Below, piece by piece: positions 1 through 11,374 of a stretch of 64,000 nucleotides of DNA. The first letter of the stretch is position 1, and every line of letters begins with the position of its first letter. Origin of the DNA: Cristatella mucedo (taxonomy: Eukaryota; Bryozoa; Phylactolaemata; Cristatellidae). A model generated the notes under the pieces. It worked only from the letters and a program-made list of their open reading frames with translations. It was not told the origin of the DNA and made no database searches. A program made the position numbers and the translations under genes. The DNA lies in assembly GCA_009760855.2 (NCBI GenBank), contig WPIO01000055.1, positions 1,102,001 through 1,166,000 on the forward strand. The letters are read 5' to 3'.

Positions 1-276
1 AAACACACCTATTTAGGACAGCAATTAGCGGTCCCTGTGATTCGTCCTCGATGTGTTTATGCGTGCTGACACTGTGCATGCTGCCACTAACCACATTTGC
101 ATGCTGACCCTGTGCATGTCACCCCTAACCATGTTATTCATTTTGTTTGTTTTTCAAGCATGATTTTACTTACCATTCAATTGCATTTCCCTTTGCAGCA
201 AACGTAATGCGCCTAGAAAGAGATTAAGTTCTCTGAAGGGACTTTATCAAGTGAATTATTATTATTATTATTATTA
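1..276 (+). mobile_element. 3' end of an L2-like LINE (family A)
   Basis: This is non-coding 3' terminal sequence, cut by the window start. It matches the end of the fuller copy at 4681-8045: the 'ctatttaggacagca' stretch, a repeated 'gtgcatgctgccactaacc' type motif, then 'gcgcctagaaagagatt', 'ttctctgaagg', 'ctttatcaagtgaa' and a terminal (ATT)n at 255-276. The same terminus recurs more than ten times in the window on both strands. An (ATT)n 3' tail without poly(A) is typical of L2/CR1-group LINEs. Confidence 0.75.
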
Positions 277-439
277 AGGCATGACCAATCGGCTGTTTTC
301 GGCATTACAATCTTGCTTTTAGGGCAACAGCAGCTGAAAGGACAATGCAGTATGCAAGCAATCTCGTGCAATTATGTGTCAATTATGAGACCGAAGAGAA
401 GTAAATGCTATGTCGTCGAAAGTCTTTTTTTTATTACAG

Positions 440-1510
440 GATGGTGTTGCGGGTTTATCTACCAAAATACATGCAATTGTGCCCGTGCGTTCTCGTGCTA
501 TGGCCTCAAATGGCCAGGGCCAGCCAGCCTATACACATTCGAGCGGTGATACAGCCGTAATTTCCACAAAAGGCTGCGCGTAACTGCTGCTCTGATTCCA
601 AATTATAGAAAACATTATGCCAGGTTTACCCACCAAATTTCAGCCGATTGTGCTTGAGCGTTCTCAGGCTATGACCTCTGACTGCCCGAATGGCTGCCCT
701 AAAGAGTCATACCGCGATACAGCTGACATTTCTACAATCAGCTTCGTGAAACTGCTATTTTGATTCCACACTATTCAAAAACACTGTTTCGGGTTTGCCG
801 ACCAAATGTCACGTGATTTTGCTTCCTGGTTCCCAAGCTGCTGCTTCCGATTGTCCGGCCCAAATGGCAGCCATAAATGTCAAGTTGGTAAACAGCTGCC
901 AAATGAGCTAAAGGTTTCGCGCAGCTGTGGTTTCGATGGCAATTTTAGCATGTAATGTTCTAGGCCCATCTACCAAAGTTCACGCGATTGCGCTTGCCCG
1001 TTCTCAGGCTATGGCCTACAATGACCCGGTCCAGCAAACCTCCCTTCAGGATCGAACTGTGTGACGCAGCTGCCGTTACTACAATAGGCGCTAGGGACTA
1101 CAATAGGCTCTAGGCAGCTGCGGTGTTGATTCCAGAGTTGATTCCGGGTTTACAGGCTGAGTTTCAGAGCGTATGGCATGGGGGTTATCATGCTATGGCC
1201 TCCGATACTTTGGGCCATCCAGCCTCCCTACATATTCGAATGCGATACAGTTGCTATTACCTCAATAGGCGTCATGCAGCTGCGGCTGTCATTAAACGTA
1301 ATGGAAACGTGTAGACCAGTGTTCACGGTTTATTTTCAAATTTTGTTTTTACTGCGCATCGGCGTCTTCATGCCTTGGCGTTCAATGGCCGGGGACAGTA
1401 AACCTCAAAGCATTTTCACACTTACAGAAAACAGCTTGTCGGGTTTAGCTACCGATCGCATGGGGCGTGTTTGTGTGTGTGTGTGTGTGTGCATTCTCGT
1501 GCTATAAAAA
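440..1510 (+). repeat. Degenerate tandem repeat, period about 170-180 bp
   Basis: A block beginning like 'gggtttatctaccaaa' and ending with 'ttctcgtgctatggcctc' recurs at about 451, 622, 791, 962, 1146, 1326 and 1441. Spacing is 171, 169, 171, 184, 180 and 115. Units are only moderately alike, so the array is old. A short (GT)n lies at about 1472-1491 in the last unit. Related units occur inverted at 1540-1840 and again at 8560-9130 and 35090-35530. No coding potential seen. The bases at 277-439 show nothing recognisable. Confidence 0.65.
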
Positions 1511-1539
1511 CCAGCTGATTTAGAAACTAATTTATAAGC

Positions 1540-1840
1540 TATTTTAAGAGCCTCCAACGGCCCGGGCCATTAAAAGCCATACAACTATCACACTTCTGCA
1601 CAATCACGTGAAATTTAGTGCGTAAACCTGGTTTACTGCTTTCTTTATTGCCCAATTGAAACCGGTGTTTCGTGACGACCATGTTAGAAAAGATCAGCTG
1701 CATTGTATTTTGCAAATGTAATGTGGAATCCCCGAAAACGACGAGAACATGCCTTTTGCTATAAAATTTGGTTGGTAAATCACGAATACTGTTTTCCATG
1801 TGGAATTAAAACCGCAGCTTCGTGACGTTTATTAAGGAAA
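1540..1840 (-). repeat. Inverted units of the ~170-bp repeat
   Basis: Read on the minus strand this holds about two units of the same repeat as 440-1510, for example 'atttaccaaccaaatttta' followed by 'gcatgttctcgtcg', and 'ggtttacgcactaaatttca' followed by 'gtgattgtg'. Together with 440-1510 it makes a divergent/convergent pair enclosed by two L2-like LINE 3' ends. Confidence 0.55.
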
Positions 1841-2292
1841 TAATATTAATTATAATAATAATAATGCACTTGATAATACGTCCCCAGAGAATTCAATCTC
1901 TTTCTAGGGGCTTTACATTTGCTGCAAAGGGAAAAGCAATTGAATGGTGAGTAAAATCATGCTTGAAAAACAAACAAAATGAATAACATGGTTAGGGGTG
2001 ACATGCACAGGGTCAGCATGCAAATGTGGTTAGTGGCAGCATGCACAGTGTCAGCACCCATAAGCACATCGAGGACAAATCAGAGGGACCCACTAAATGC
2101 TGTCCTAAATAGGTGTGTTTTTAGGTTCTTTTTAAATGTGGTCAAGTCAGGAGATGTTCTGACACAAGTCGGGAGGGAGTTCTAGGCTTTGGGAGCATAC
2201 GAACTAAATGCATGGTCTCCAATGAATTTAAGGTTTGAACGAGGTATTTCTAGACTGTTGGATTCCGAAAAGCGGGTGGTACGTTGCTTGGC

Positions 2293-3440
2293 CTAATAGG
2301 GGAGTATATCTGAGAGATAGGTTGGAGCCGTAGAATGAAGGGACCTAAAAGTGAGCGGCCAAACCTTGAAGTCGAGCCGTTGCTTGATTGGTAGCCAGTG
2401 CAGGTCGGCGAGAAGTGGAGTAATGTGGTAACTGCGACGATCACGACAGACAAGCCTAGCTGCAGAGTTTTGCACCAGCTGCAATCGCCTGATCGCACAT
2501 GCCGGTAGGTCAGTAAGCAGTGAGTTGCAGAAGTCGAGACGGGATGTCACGAATGCATGGACCAACTGAGATGTGGTATCCTTATCTAAACGAGCACGAA
2601 TTTTAGCAATGTTATGAAGCTGAAAATAAGCAGATTTGACTGTGGAGCTGATTTGGTCGTCTAACGAGAGGTCGCTTTGGAATATGACATCTAGATTTTG
2701 AGCTGATTCAACTGGAGAAATGCTGGCAGAGCCAATTTTGAGCTTCAGCTTTTCCAATTTTTGAATCACACTGGGTTTGCCCATAACTAATAAGTTAGTT
2801 TTATCATCTTTTAGTTTTGGAAAATTTGCTGCCATCCATGTGCGAATGTTATCAATACATGCAGCAAGTGAGTTGAGAGAATTTGAGGTGCTCGAAGGCT
2901 GGGAGGGATCAAAGCAAAGGTACAACTAAGTGTCATCCGCATAGAAGTGAAAGCCTAGATTGTGCTTGGCAATCACTTCAGCAAGAGGCAGAGTATAAAC
3001 CGTGAAAAGAACCGGACCTAGCACTGAGCCCTGAGATACTCCATATTTCAGAGGTACTTCAGATGATCTTTGTCCATTCACGTCAATACTCTGGAGTCTC
3101 CCATAGAGCTAGGACCTGAACCACTGCAGAGCAGTGCCAGTGATGCACCGGCGAGATGAGAGGCGCTCTAGAAGAACTTTGTGATCGATGGTATCAAAAG
3201 CTGCCGAAAGGTCAAGCAAAACAAGCAGAGACACTCTACCCATGTCTGCATTCCTAAGTAGGTCGTTGTATACCCTAAGCAATGCTGACTCTGTGGAGTG
3301 ATTAGCTCTAAAGCTAGCCTGGAACTTACTAGCAAGGTGTGAGGTTTCGATACATAAGTTTACCTGGTCTGCCACGATCCGTTCCAGTGTCTTTGATAGG
3401 AATGGTAGAAGGGAGACTGGGCAGTAGTTGCTTGGAGTAG
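2293..3440 (-). pseudogene. Reverse-transcriptase region of the older L2-like LINE (broken)
   Basis: Minus-strand frames carry typical non-LTR RT pieces: 'FRANHSTESALLRVYNDLL', 'LDLSAAFDTIDHKVLLERL', 'LYLCFDPSQPSSTSNS', then the C-terminal part 'SRLDFCNSLLTDLPACA' and 'LQLVQNSAARLV'. The frame is interrupted several times (stops near 2927 and 3110), so no intact RT is made. The segment order and wording are those of L2/CR1-group ORF2 proteins, in which RT-driven target-primed reverse transcription copies element RNA at a nicked site. Confidence 0.75.
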
Positions 3441-3884
3441 ATCACAACTGAAAACTTTAGGACTATATCACTAGTGACCTACTTAAATGCAGACATTGAG
3501 GTGCAGCCTGGAACCGAGGAACAGCATTCTAGTGGGGAGGTTGTCATCGCAGGGATGGATTCCCTGATCTTGTCTGTCTTCTGCACAAAGAGTCGAGAGA
3601 AGCGATCGGCTAGATCATCACAAGGATCATCAGGTAAGGAGCTAATCTGGAAACAGTTGAGGAGATGGTTTATTGTCAACATCAGCAATTTTGGATTGTG
3701 CATCTGCAATTAAACAATATTTCTATAGAAGCTAATTTTGGCCTTTGCTAGGATCGATTGGTACGATCTACAGTAGTCTTCATATGCCTGGCGATGAACA
3801 GTTAGTCCAGATCTTTTGTATGCTTTTTCAAGCTTTCGTTTAGTAACCTGGCAGGTTTAATGTCTGTGGTAAACCATAGGCCGT

Positions 3885-4680
3885 CTATGCAGGGCGTACA
3901 GTGGGCTTTGTCAGAGGTGCAAACTCGTCGAGCGTGTCAGCTAGTGTCGTGTTGTAGCTATCTACCAGTGATGACAGATCGGAGGGAGGATTGAGCAGCA
4001 GCAGTGAAGCAGATATTCTCGCACGGACAGCATCGATGTCAAGGGTCTTGAGGTTTCGCGATTCACAGGTTATTTTAGAGGAGGATGTGGGCACATACTG
4101 TAGATTGAATGAGATCTGCATGTGGTCAGATAAGCAGGATTTGGTAATAATTGGTGATGACAGAGTGCAGTTGTATGAGAAAATCTGGTCGAGTGTGTGA
4201 CCCTTGATGTGGGTAGGGCCATGCACATGTGCCACAAGAGACAATGAGTCAGTCATTGCACGAAATTCGGTGCTGAAAGCGTCAGATAAGTTATCAAAGT
4301 GAACGTTGAAATCACCCATAACGAGGAAGGATCGATTTCTCGCACACAGAATCGAAGTGAGATCGGAGAAATCCGAGATAAAGGAGTATTTTGTACCTAG
4401 TGGGCGATAGACTACTGCCACTATCGGTAGCTTAATTTTGGGTGAGACCAAGACAAATGATTCAAAAGACTGCTTCGAGGGTACCGCAAATGGCTTGAAG
4501 TTGAATTTCGAGCACACGATAATAGCAACTCCACCCCAGTTTTGATTGATCTAGGGGTGTGAAAGAACGAGAAATCAGATGGAGTGATCTGTTTAATTGT
4601 CGGGCAGTGTATCGATTTCAGCCAAGTTTCAGTTAAGGCTAGCAGGTCGATACCATTCTCAAAAATAAGGTCGCTTATTA
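3885..4680 (-). pseudogene. APE-type endonuclease region of the older L2-like LINE (broken)
   Basis: Minus-strand frames show 'IDLLALTETWLKS', 'LPIVAVVYRPLG', 'FLVMGDFNVHFDN', 'GHTLDQIFSYN' and 'CLSDHMQISFN', the order expected in an AP-endonuclease-like LINE nicking domain (the TETW, GDFN and SDH blocks belong to the catalytic core). A frame change near 4420-4520 breaks the reading frame. The domain is cut at 4680 by the younger insertion; its missing N-terminal part is at 8053-8283. Confidence 0.75.
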
Positions 4681-4682
4681 CC

Positions 4683-5540
4683 CCATCGGCCAGACTTAAC
4701 GCTTGCCTTTGGAATACTCGCTCAATGTGCAATAAACCTCTAGTAATAAGCGACCTTATTTCTGAAAATGGTATCGACCTGCTCGCCCTAACTGAAACTT
4801 GGCTGAAATCGATACACTGCCCGACAATTAAAGACACAACTCCGTCTGGTTTCTCGTTCTTTCACATCCCCAGATCATCCAAAAGTGGAGGTGGAGTTAC
4901 TATTGTCGTGCTCTCGCAATTCAACTTCAAGCCATTTGCGGTACCCTCGAAGCAGTTTTTTGAATCAATTGTCTTGGTCTCACCTGAAAACAAGCTACCG
5001 ATAGTGGCAGTAGTCTATCGCCCACTAGGTACCAAATCCTCCTTTTTCTCAGATTTCTCCGATCTCATTTCGATTCTGTGTGCAAGAAATCGATCCTTCC
5101 TCGTTATGGGTGATTTCAACGTTCACTTTGATAACTTATCTGACGCTTTCAGCACCGAATTTCGTGCAATGACTGACTCATTGTCTCTTGTGGCACATGT
5201 GCATGGCCCTACCCACATCAAGGGTCACACACTCGACCAGATTTTCTCATACAACTGCACTCTGTCATCACCAATTATTACCAAATCCTGCTTATCTGAC
5301 CACATGCAGATCTCATTCAATCTACAGTATGTGCCCACATCCTCCTCTAAAATAACCTGTGAATCGCGAAACCTCAAGACCCTTGACATCGATGCTGTCC
5401 GTGCGAGAATATCTGCTTTACTGCTGCTGCTCAATCCTCCCTCCGATCTGTCATCACTGGTAGATAGCTACAACATGACACTAGCTGACACGCTCGACGA
5501 GTTTGCACCTCTGACAAAGCCCACTGTACGCCCTGCATAG
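4683..5540 (+). pseudogene. L2-like LINE ORF2, endonuclease part (5'-truncated)
   Basis: This is the longest intact endonuclease stretch in the window: about 285 codons to a stop at 5538-5540. Blocks seen are 'LNACLWNTRSMCNK', 'LLALTETWLKSIHC', 'VAVVYRPLGTKSS', 'FLVMGDFNVHFDN', 'THIKGHTLDQIF' and 'KSCLSDHMQISFN'. These are the conserved segments of LINE AP-endonucleases that nick target DNA. The N-terminus is lost by 5' truncation. The open frame also reads back into the flanking older copy (to 4584), which is chance. The frame stops well before the RT, so the polyprotein is broken. Confidence 0.8.
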
Positions 5541-5648
5541 ACGGCCTATGGTTTACCACAGACATTAAATTAGCCAAGTCTACTAAACGAAAGCATGAAA
5601 AAGCATACAAAAGATCCGGACTAACTGACCATCGACAGGCATATGAAA

Positions 5649-5934
5649 TGTAATGTAATGTACTGTAATGTGTCTCCGTCAGTAACTCCACAAAGTCATA
5701 AAGACCATGTGGGTGTTTAGCAGAAGAGTTTTGTATAGCCCACTCACAGCCTAAGCGGCTTTCGGTATGCTTTCGGTAGCCAACAGACTTCGTCTCACAC
5801 AACAGAGAGAAAGTGTGAAGCATAGCAGAGTTAGGTGAGCAGTTGAGGTAGTGACTAGCATAGAAGTAGCAGTTCAGGACCGCTGAAAAAGATGTGCAAT
5901 AGTCGGCAGTTGGAGAGTAGATGTCGTTGCGTAA
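5649..5934 (-). mobile_element. Family B LINE 3' fragment inserted in the younger L2-like copy
   Basis: The older copy reads continuously across the corresponding site ('catatgaa' joined to 'gactactgtag' at about 3770-3790 on the opposite strand). The younger copy has about 286 extra bases here. The insert starts with a (TAATG)n-like tail and 'gtgtctccgtcagtaactcc' read on plus, which is the reverse complement of the family B 3' end (compare 10400-10485). It is a 5'-truncated insertion. Confidence 0.75.
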
Positions 5935-6009
5935 GACTACTGTAGGTCGTACCAATCGATCCTATCAAAGGCCAAGTCTAGCTTCTATAAAAAAATTGAT
6001 GAATCACAG

Positions 6010-7708
6010 ATGCACAATCCAAAAATGCTGATGTCGACAATAAACCATCTCCTCAACCGTTACCAGATTAGCTCCTTACCTGATGATCCTAGTGATGATC
6101 AAGCCGATCGCTTCTCTCGATTCTTTGTACAGAAGATTGACAAAATCAGGGAATCCATCCCTGCGATGACAACCTCCCCACTAGAATGCTGTTCCTCGGT
6201 TCCTGGCTGCACCTCAATGTCTGCATTTAAGTAGGTCACTAGTGATCTAATCCTAAAGTTCGTATCTCAATCAAAGAAGACAACAAGTCCTCAGGACCCT
6301 ATTCCCACTGTCCTGCTCCTACGTTGCATTGATCTGCTGCTGCCATGTATAACTAACATCATTAATATGTCATTAGCCTCAGGTCATGTCCCAGCATCTT
6401 TCAAAAAAGCTGTAGTCAGGCAACTTCTCAAGAAAGCTACACTTGACCAAGAGAACTTAAGCAACTACCCCCAGTTTCCCTTCTACCATTCCTATCAATG
6501 ACACTGGAACGGGTCGTGGCGGACCAACTGAACTCGTATATCGAAACCTCACACCTTGCTAGTAAGTTCCAGTCTGGCTTTAGAGCTAATCACTCCACAG
6601 AGTCAGCATTGCTTAGGGTATACAACGACCTACATAGGAATGCAGACATGGGTAGAGTGTCTCTGCATGTTTTGCTTGATCTTTCGGCAGCTTTTGATAC
6701 CATCGATCACAAAGTTCTTCTAGAGCGCCTCTAATCTCGCCTGGGCATCACTGGCACTGCTCTGCAGTGGTTCAGGTCCTATCTCAGTGAGAGACTCCAG
6801 AGTATTGACGTGAATGGACAAAGATCATCTGAAGTACCTCTGAAATATGGAGTACCTCAGGGCTCAGTGCTAGGTCCGGTTCTTTTCACGGTTTATACTC
6901 TGCCTCTTGCTGATGTGATTGCCAAGCACAATCTAGGCTTTCACTTCTATGTGGATGACACTCAGTTGTACCTTTGCTTTGATCCCTCCCAGCCTTCAAG
7001 CACCTCAAATTCTCTCAACTCACTAGCTGCATGCATTGACGACATCTGCACATGGATGGCAGCAAATTTTCTAAAACTTAACGATGATAAAACTAACTTA
7101 CTTGTTATGGCAAACTCAATGCGATTCAGAGATTGGAAAGGCTTACACGCAAAATTGGCTCTGCCAGCATATCTCCGTTTGAATCAGCTCAAAATCTAGG
7201 TGTCATATTCCAAAGCGACATCTCGTTAGACGACCAAATCAGCTCCGCAGTCAAATCCGCCTATTTTCAGCTTCATAACATTGCTAAAATTCGGACTTCT
7301 TTAGATAAAGATACCACATCTAAGTTGGTCCATGAATTCGTGACATCCCGTCTCGACTTCTGCAACTCACTGCTTACTGGCCTACCAGCATGTGCGATCA
7401 GGCGATTGCAGCTGGTGCAAAACTCTGCAGCTAGGCTTGTCTGTCGTGAGCGTCGCAGTTGCCACATTACTCCACTTCCCTCCGACCTGCACTGGCTACC
7501 AGTCAAGCAACGGATTGACTTCAAGGTTTTGTCGCTCACTTTTAGGTCTCCTCATTCTATGGCTCCAGCCTATCTTTCAGATATACTACCCTACCAGGCC
7601 AAGCATCGTACCACTCGCTTTTCGGAATCCAACAGTCTAGAAATACCTCGTACAAACCTTAAATCCTTTGGAGACCGTGCATTTAGCTCGTATGCTCCCA
7701 AAGCCTAG
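6010..7708 (+). pseudogene. L2-like LINE ORF2, linker and reverse-transcriptase part (broken)
   Basis: RT blocks appear in the expected order: 'FQSGFRANHSTESALLRVY', 'LDLSAAFDTIDHKVLLERL', 'GVPQGSVLGPVLFTVYTLP', 'FHFYVDDTQLYLCF' (a YVDD catalytic box), 'NFLKLNDDKTNLLVM', then the C-terminal part 'TSRLDFCNSLLTGLPACA' and 'SDLHWLPVKQRIDFK'. Breaks visible: a stop after the linker (about 6232), a stop after 'LLERL' (about 6732), and a frameshift near 7130-7200. It is a decayed member of the L2/CR1 group. Confidence 0.8.
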
Positions 7709-8052
7709 AACTCCCTCCCGACCTGCGTCAGAACATCCCCTGACCTGACCACATTTAAAAGGAACTTAAAAATATACCTATTTAGGACAGCATTTAGTGG
7801 GTGCCTGTGATTCTTCCTTGATGTGCCTATGCGTGCTGACACTGTGCATGCTGCCACTAACCACATTTGCATGCTGACCCTGTGCATGTCACCTCTAACC
7901 ATATTATTCATTTTGTTTGTTTTTCGAGCATGATTTTACTTACCATGCAATTGCATTTCAATTTGCAGCAAATTTAAAGCGCTTAGAGAGAGATCTAGTT
8001 CTCTGAAGGTGCTTTATCAAGTGAATTATTATTATTATTATTATTCTTATTA

Positions 8053-8283
8053 CCAGAGGTTTATTGCACATTGAGTGAGGATTCCAAAGGCAAGCCTTAA
8101 GTCTGGCCGATGGAGTTACAACAGATCTGATGACCACTAATTTAGAGAGATTTACAGTGACGCATGTGGGGCGTGCTGAGCGGTTCGAGACAATTCTAGG
8201 AATACCAAACGAGAGGGTACTCAGCTGGCAGTTCAGGCCCAACGAGCGGCGTCTGAGCTTTCGCGGCGGCTACAGGGTGCTTT
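8053..8283 (-). mobile_element. Older L2-like LINE, 5' portion
   Basis: Read on minus this encodes 'VNLSKLVVIRSVVTPSARL' then 'KACLWNPHSMCNKPLVI', which overlaps the start of the younger copy and runs further 5'. It stops exactly at the 'taataag' target site, after which the sequence resumes at 4680. This proves that the younger copy landed in an existing element. The 5' limit near 8283 is a guess. The bases 8284-8560 show nothing recognisable. Confidence 0.75.
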
Positions 8284-8559
8284 TCTTTTGTTAATGCACA
8301 GTTCATGAATATTAGAAACAACATTACTATCTACGAATGCATTTAATCTACGTGACGAAGCGACAGCAGCTGCCGACGACCATAACTAACAAGGAGGTTA
8401 CTAGCTGCCGGCGCTGCTAAGGCAGCTGATGGCGTGGGAGACCCAGCAGCCCGAAGCGATAAGCATATAGATGTCCATAGGCACGTAATTTCTTACGTGC
8501 TACGGTCAAATAACAATCAGAATAACTTTAAACAGGTCGTAGCTGTATCGTTTCCGTAT

Positions 8560-9130
8560 ACGATGTTCGCAAGAACTTAGGTTTTCGGAAGAATTCTGCA
8601 ACGAACACGAACGCATGTTAGAGCACTCTATTTCAGGAGGCGAGAAATGGCAGCCGAATGCCAGATCGTATGTGCAGGGAGTCTGGCTTGCAGGGCCATC
8701 GGAGGCCATAGCACGAAAACACGCAGGCGCAATCGCATACAATTTGGCGGTTTAGCCTGGAGCGTCGCTTGCGATAATGTGCAATCGAAACCTCAGTTGC
8801 GTAAAATACCTTTTTTTTTAAATGGCAGCCGTATTGCAGTTGAACTATTTAAAGTTGCCGTATGCGTCGATCGCATGAGATTTAGGGCTAGCGTGGAGTA
8901 CTTATTTCTGTGATTCGTGATCAGAAACCTCAGCTGCGAAAAGCTTTTATGGAAATCGAGGCTTTATTACAGCTCGCATGCTTTTTCTATTACGGCAATG
9001 CTGTTAGCGCTGCTTGTAGAATATCAAGCGATACATCGCTACCGTTGGCGTATTGCGAGACTTTCATCTCTGCACATTGCATGTGTTTTGTTACTTCCTG
9101 AGCTAGTGAGGGTCGCACGCTCCCAACAGC
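8560..9130 (-). repeat. Minus-strand block of the ~170-bp satellite-like repeat
   Basis: On minus the stretch near 8650-8760 reads 'taaaccgccaaattgtatg', 'cgattgcgcctgcg', 'ttttcgtgctatggcctcc', which is the same unit as at 440-1510. Neighbouring, more decayed units flank it ('aaacctcagctgcg' at about 8928 matches 'cgcagctg' parts of other units). No gene seen. Confidence 0.5.
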
Positions 9131-9203
9131 GATTCACCTACTTTCGGTAGGATCGAATTCGATAGGACGGTCCCGAATATACGAGCAACTCTCGCAGACA
9201 AAG

Positions 9204-9430
<227 letters not shown>

Positions 9431-10485
9431 TACTTCTATGCTGACGATAATCAGTTGTATTCTTCATTCAAACCTTCGGAATCTGCTGCGGCAACTGAGA
9501 AACTGAATGTTTGCCTTGCCGACGTTCGATCCTGGATGTCGGATAACTTCCTGAAATTAAATGATGATGAAACCGAACTGCTGCTCATAGGGCACCCTAT
9601 GCGTGTGGCTGGATTAAAAGGCTTTGCTGTTCTAATAGGTGATGCTATTGTGCGACCATCACCACGGGTTTGAAATTTAGGTGTCGTGTTCGACAGCTGC
9701 CTCAATTTCAAAAGCTTCATTCAGAAGACTGCCTCTACAGCTAGCCATCACATCAGATCCATATCCAAGATAAGGAGCTGTCTCCCACAGTGGCCTGTAA
9801 AAAAATTAACTAGCTCTTTAGTTCTGTCTCGGCTTGATTATTGTAATTCCCTTTTGGCTGGGCTGCCAAAGATAGCTATTATGCCACTACAGCGGATAAT
9901 GAATATGGCTGCAAGGCTGGTCTTCAAGTCCCAACGGTTTGAGCACGTGTCTCGTTTGCTGAAAGAGCTAGGAGGTTGCCGCTTGAGCAAAGGATACAGA
10001 GCAAAGTTCTTATGCTGACCCACAAGGCCCGCCACGGCTTGGCTCCTTCGTACCTAGCTGAACTGCGGCATCAGTTTCAGCCTGTTCGTGCCCTGAGGTC
10101 CTGTGCGGACTATAAATTAGCTGTCCCATTCCTCCACTTAAAGACCGTTGGCGACAGAAGCTTTAGCTCTGCAGGTCCTAGACTGTGGAACTAGCTTCCA
10201 CAATTCCTACGCGACGACAACTACTCTCATACTGCCGATTATGGCTCATCCTTTTCAGCGGTCCTGGACTGCTACTTCTATGCTACTCACTACCTCAACT
10301 GCTCTCCTGACTCTGCTATGCTTCCCACTTTCTCTTTGCTGCGTGAGACGAAGTCTGTTCGCTACCGAATGCGTACCGAAAGCTGCTTAGGCTGTGAGTG
10401 GGCTATACAAAACTCTCCTGCGTAACACCCGCATGGTCTTTATGACTTTGTCGAGTTACAGACGGAGATACATTACATTACATTA
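9431..10485 (+). mobile_element. Family B LINE, 5'-truncated, inserted in (GA)n
   Basis: The copy begins inside the RT at the catalytic box ('FYADDNQLYSSF') and ends with 'gagttacagacggagata' plus three CATTA units. GA repeat lies on both sides, so the element appears to have inserted into a GA tract. Coding blocks: 'NFLKLNDDETELLLIGHP', 'SSLVLSRLDYCNSLLAGLP', 'NMAARLVFKSQRFEHVS', 'VLMLTHKARHGLAPSYLAEL' and 'DRSFSSAGPRLWN'. This is an RT C-terminus of the L2/CR1/Rex group, distinct from family A. Stops at about 9672 and a frame change near 9975 show decay. Confidence 0.8.
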
Positions 10486-10522
10486 GAGAGAGAGAGAGAG
10501 GGCAGGAAAGAAGGTGAGGGGC

Positions 10523-10592
<70 letters not shown>

Positions 10593-10804
10593 GCAGGAGA
10601 GAGGGTGAGGGGCAGGAGAGAGAGAAAGAGAGAGAGTGAGAGGGAGGGCAGGAGACAGGGTGAGGGGCAGGAGAGAGAGAAAGAGGGAAAGAGAGAGAGG
10701 GCAGTAGAGGGAGAGAAAGAGAGTGAGAGAGGGCAGGAGAGAGGGAGAGGAGCAGGAGAGAGAGAGAGAGAGTGAAAGAGAGGGGAGGAGAGAGGGTGAG
10801 GGGC

Positions 10805-10848
<44 letters not shown>

Positions 10849-10850
10849 AG

Positions 10851-10915
<65 letters not shown>

Positions 10916-10916
10916 A
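10486..10916. repeat. (GA)n microsatellite, right part
   Basis: GA-rich tract with interspersed 'ggcaggagag' and 'ggtgaggggcag' motifs, then a pure run at about 10860-10914. It matches the style of 9204-9300. The long frames in it are low-complexity artefacts. The bases 10917-11370 hold nothing I recognise. Confidence 0.95.
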
Positions 10917-11374
10917 GGAGAGACTGAGAGAAGTAGCAGGCAAAGCCAATGAGTGGGGCGCAACTTTCATGGAGAGCAGCAAGAAAAAGACTACTGAGAA
11001 GGAGCCAAAAGAAAGGTCACACGTGTCAGAGCCAGAAACGGGTCACGTGACTTGAGTCAACTGCTACAACAAAAAGGCGGCTACAGAAAACATTTCATGA
11101 GTAGCACGCATTTCTCGTTTAACAGGTGCGCGAAGTCCTTAAATTTCTGCAGCAGCATGAAAATAAAAACAAAGCCAACGAGTGTCACGCTTGAGCAGCT
11201 CCATGAAAACTAGATTTCCATGAGCTGAATAGAAAATTTCAGTATTGACATGACGACTACTTTGATTAGAACAAAGTAGAGATTTACTAATATGGTCAGA
11301 CGAATGCTGAGTGCTAATGTTTCACCTTTCTTCAATTTGATGGCGATGGTCCCCGAACAGCAACGTCACATCTT

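Larger units (their letters stand above)
1849..4680 (-). mobile_element. Older L2-like LINE, 3' portion (family A), interrupted by the younger copy
   Basis: This minus-strand LINE runs from the endonuclease region near 4680 down to an (ATT)n tail near 1849. Its 5' piece lies at 8053-8283; the two halves are separated by the younger plus-strand copy at 4681-8045. The target sequence 'cttatta' stands on both sides (4674-4680 and 8046-8052) as a target-site duplication. Most of its length is near-identical to the younger copy, giving an inverted repeat with arms of about 2.8 kb. Coding frames are broken. Confidence 0.8.
4681..8045 (+). mobile_element. Younger L2-like LINE (family A), 5'-truncated, inserted head-to-head in an older copy
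   Basis: The element starts inside the endonuclease domain (at 'ccccatcggccagactt') and ends in (ATT)n at 8045. It is flanked by the direct repeat 'cttatta' at 4674-4680 and 8046-8052, so both boundaries are visible. It contains endonuclease, linker, RT and 3' UTR. It is itself interrupted at about 5649-5934 by a family B fragment. Stops and a frameshift make it non-autonomous. Confidence 0.85.

Noticed and set aside
10473-11055. Ser-Leu-rich (minus) and Arg-Glu-rich (plus) frames of 110-169 codons
   Set aside because: Artefacts of the (GA)n microsatellite, open in several frames at once. The same applies to 9138-9467.
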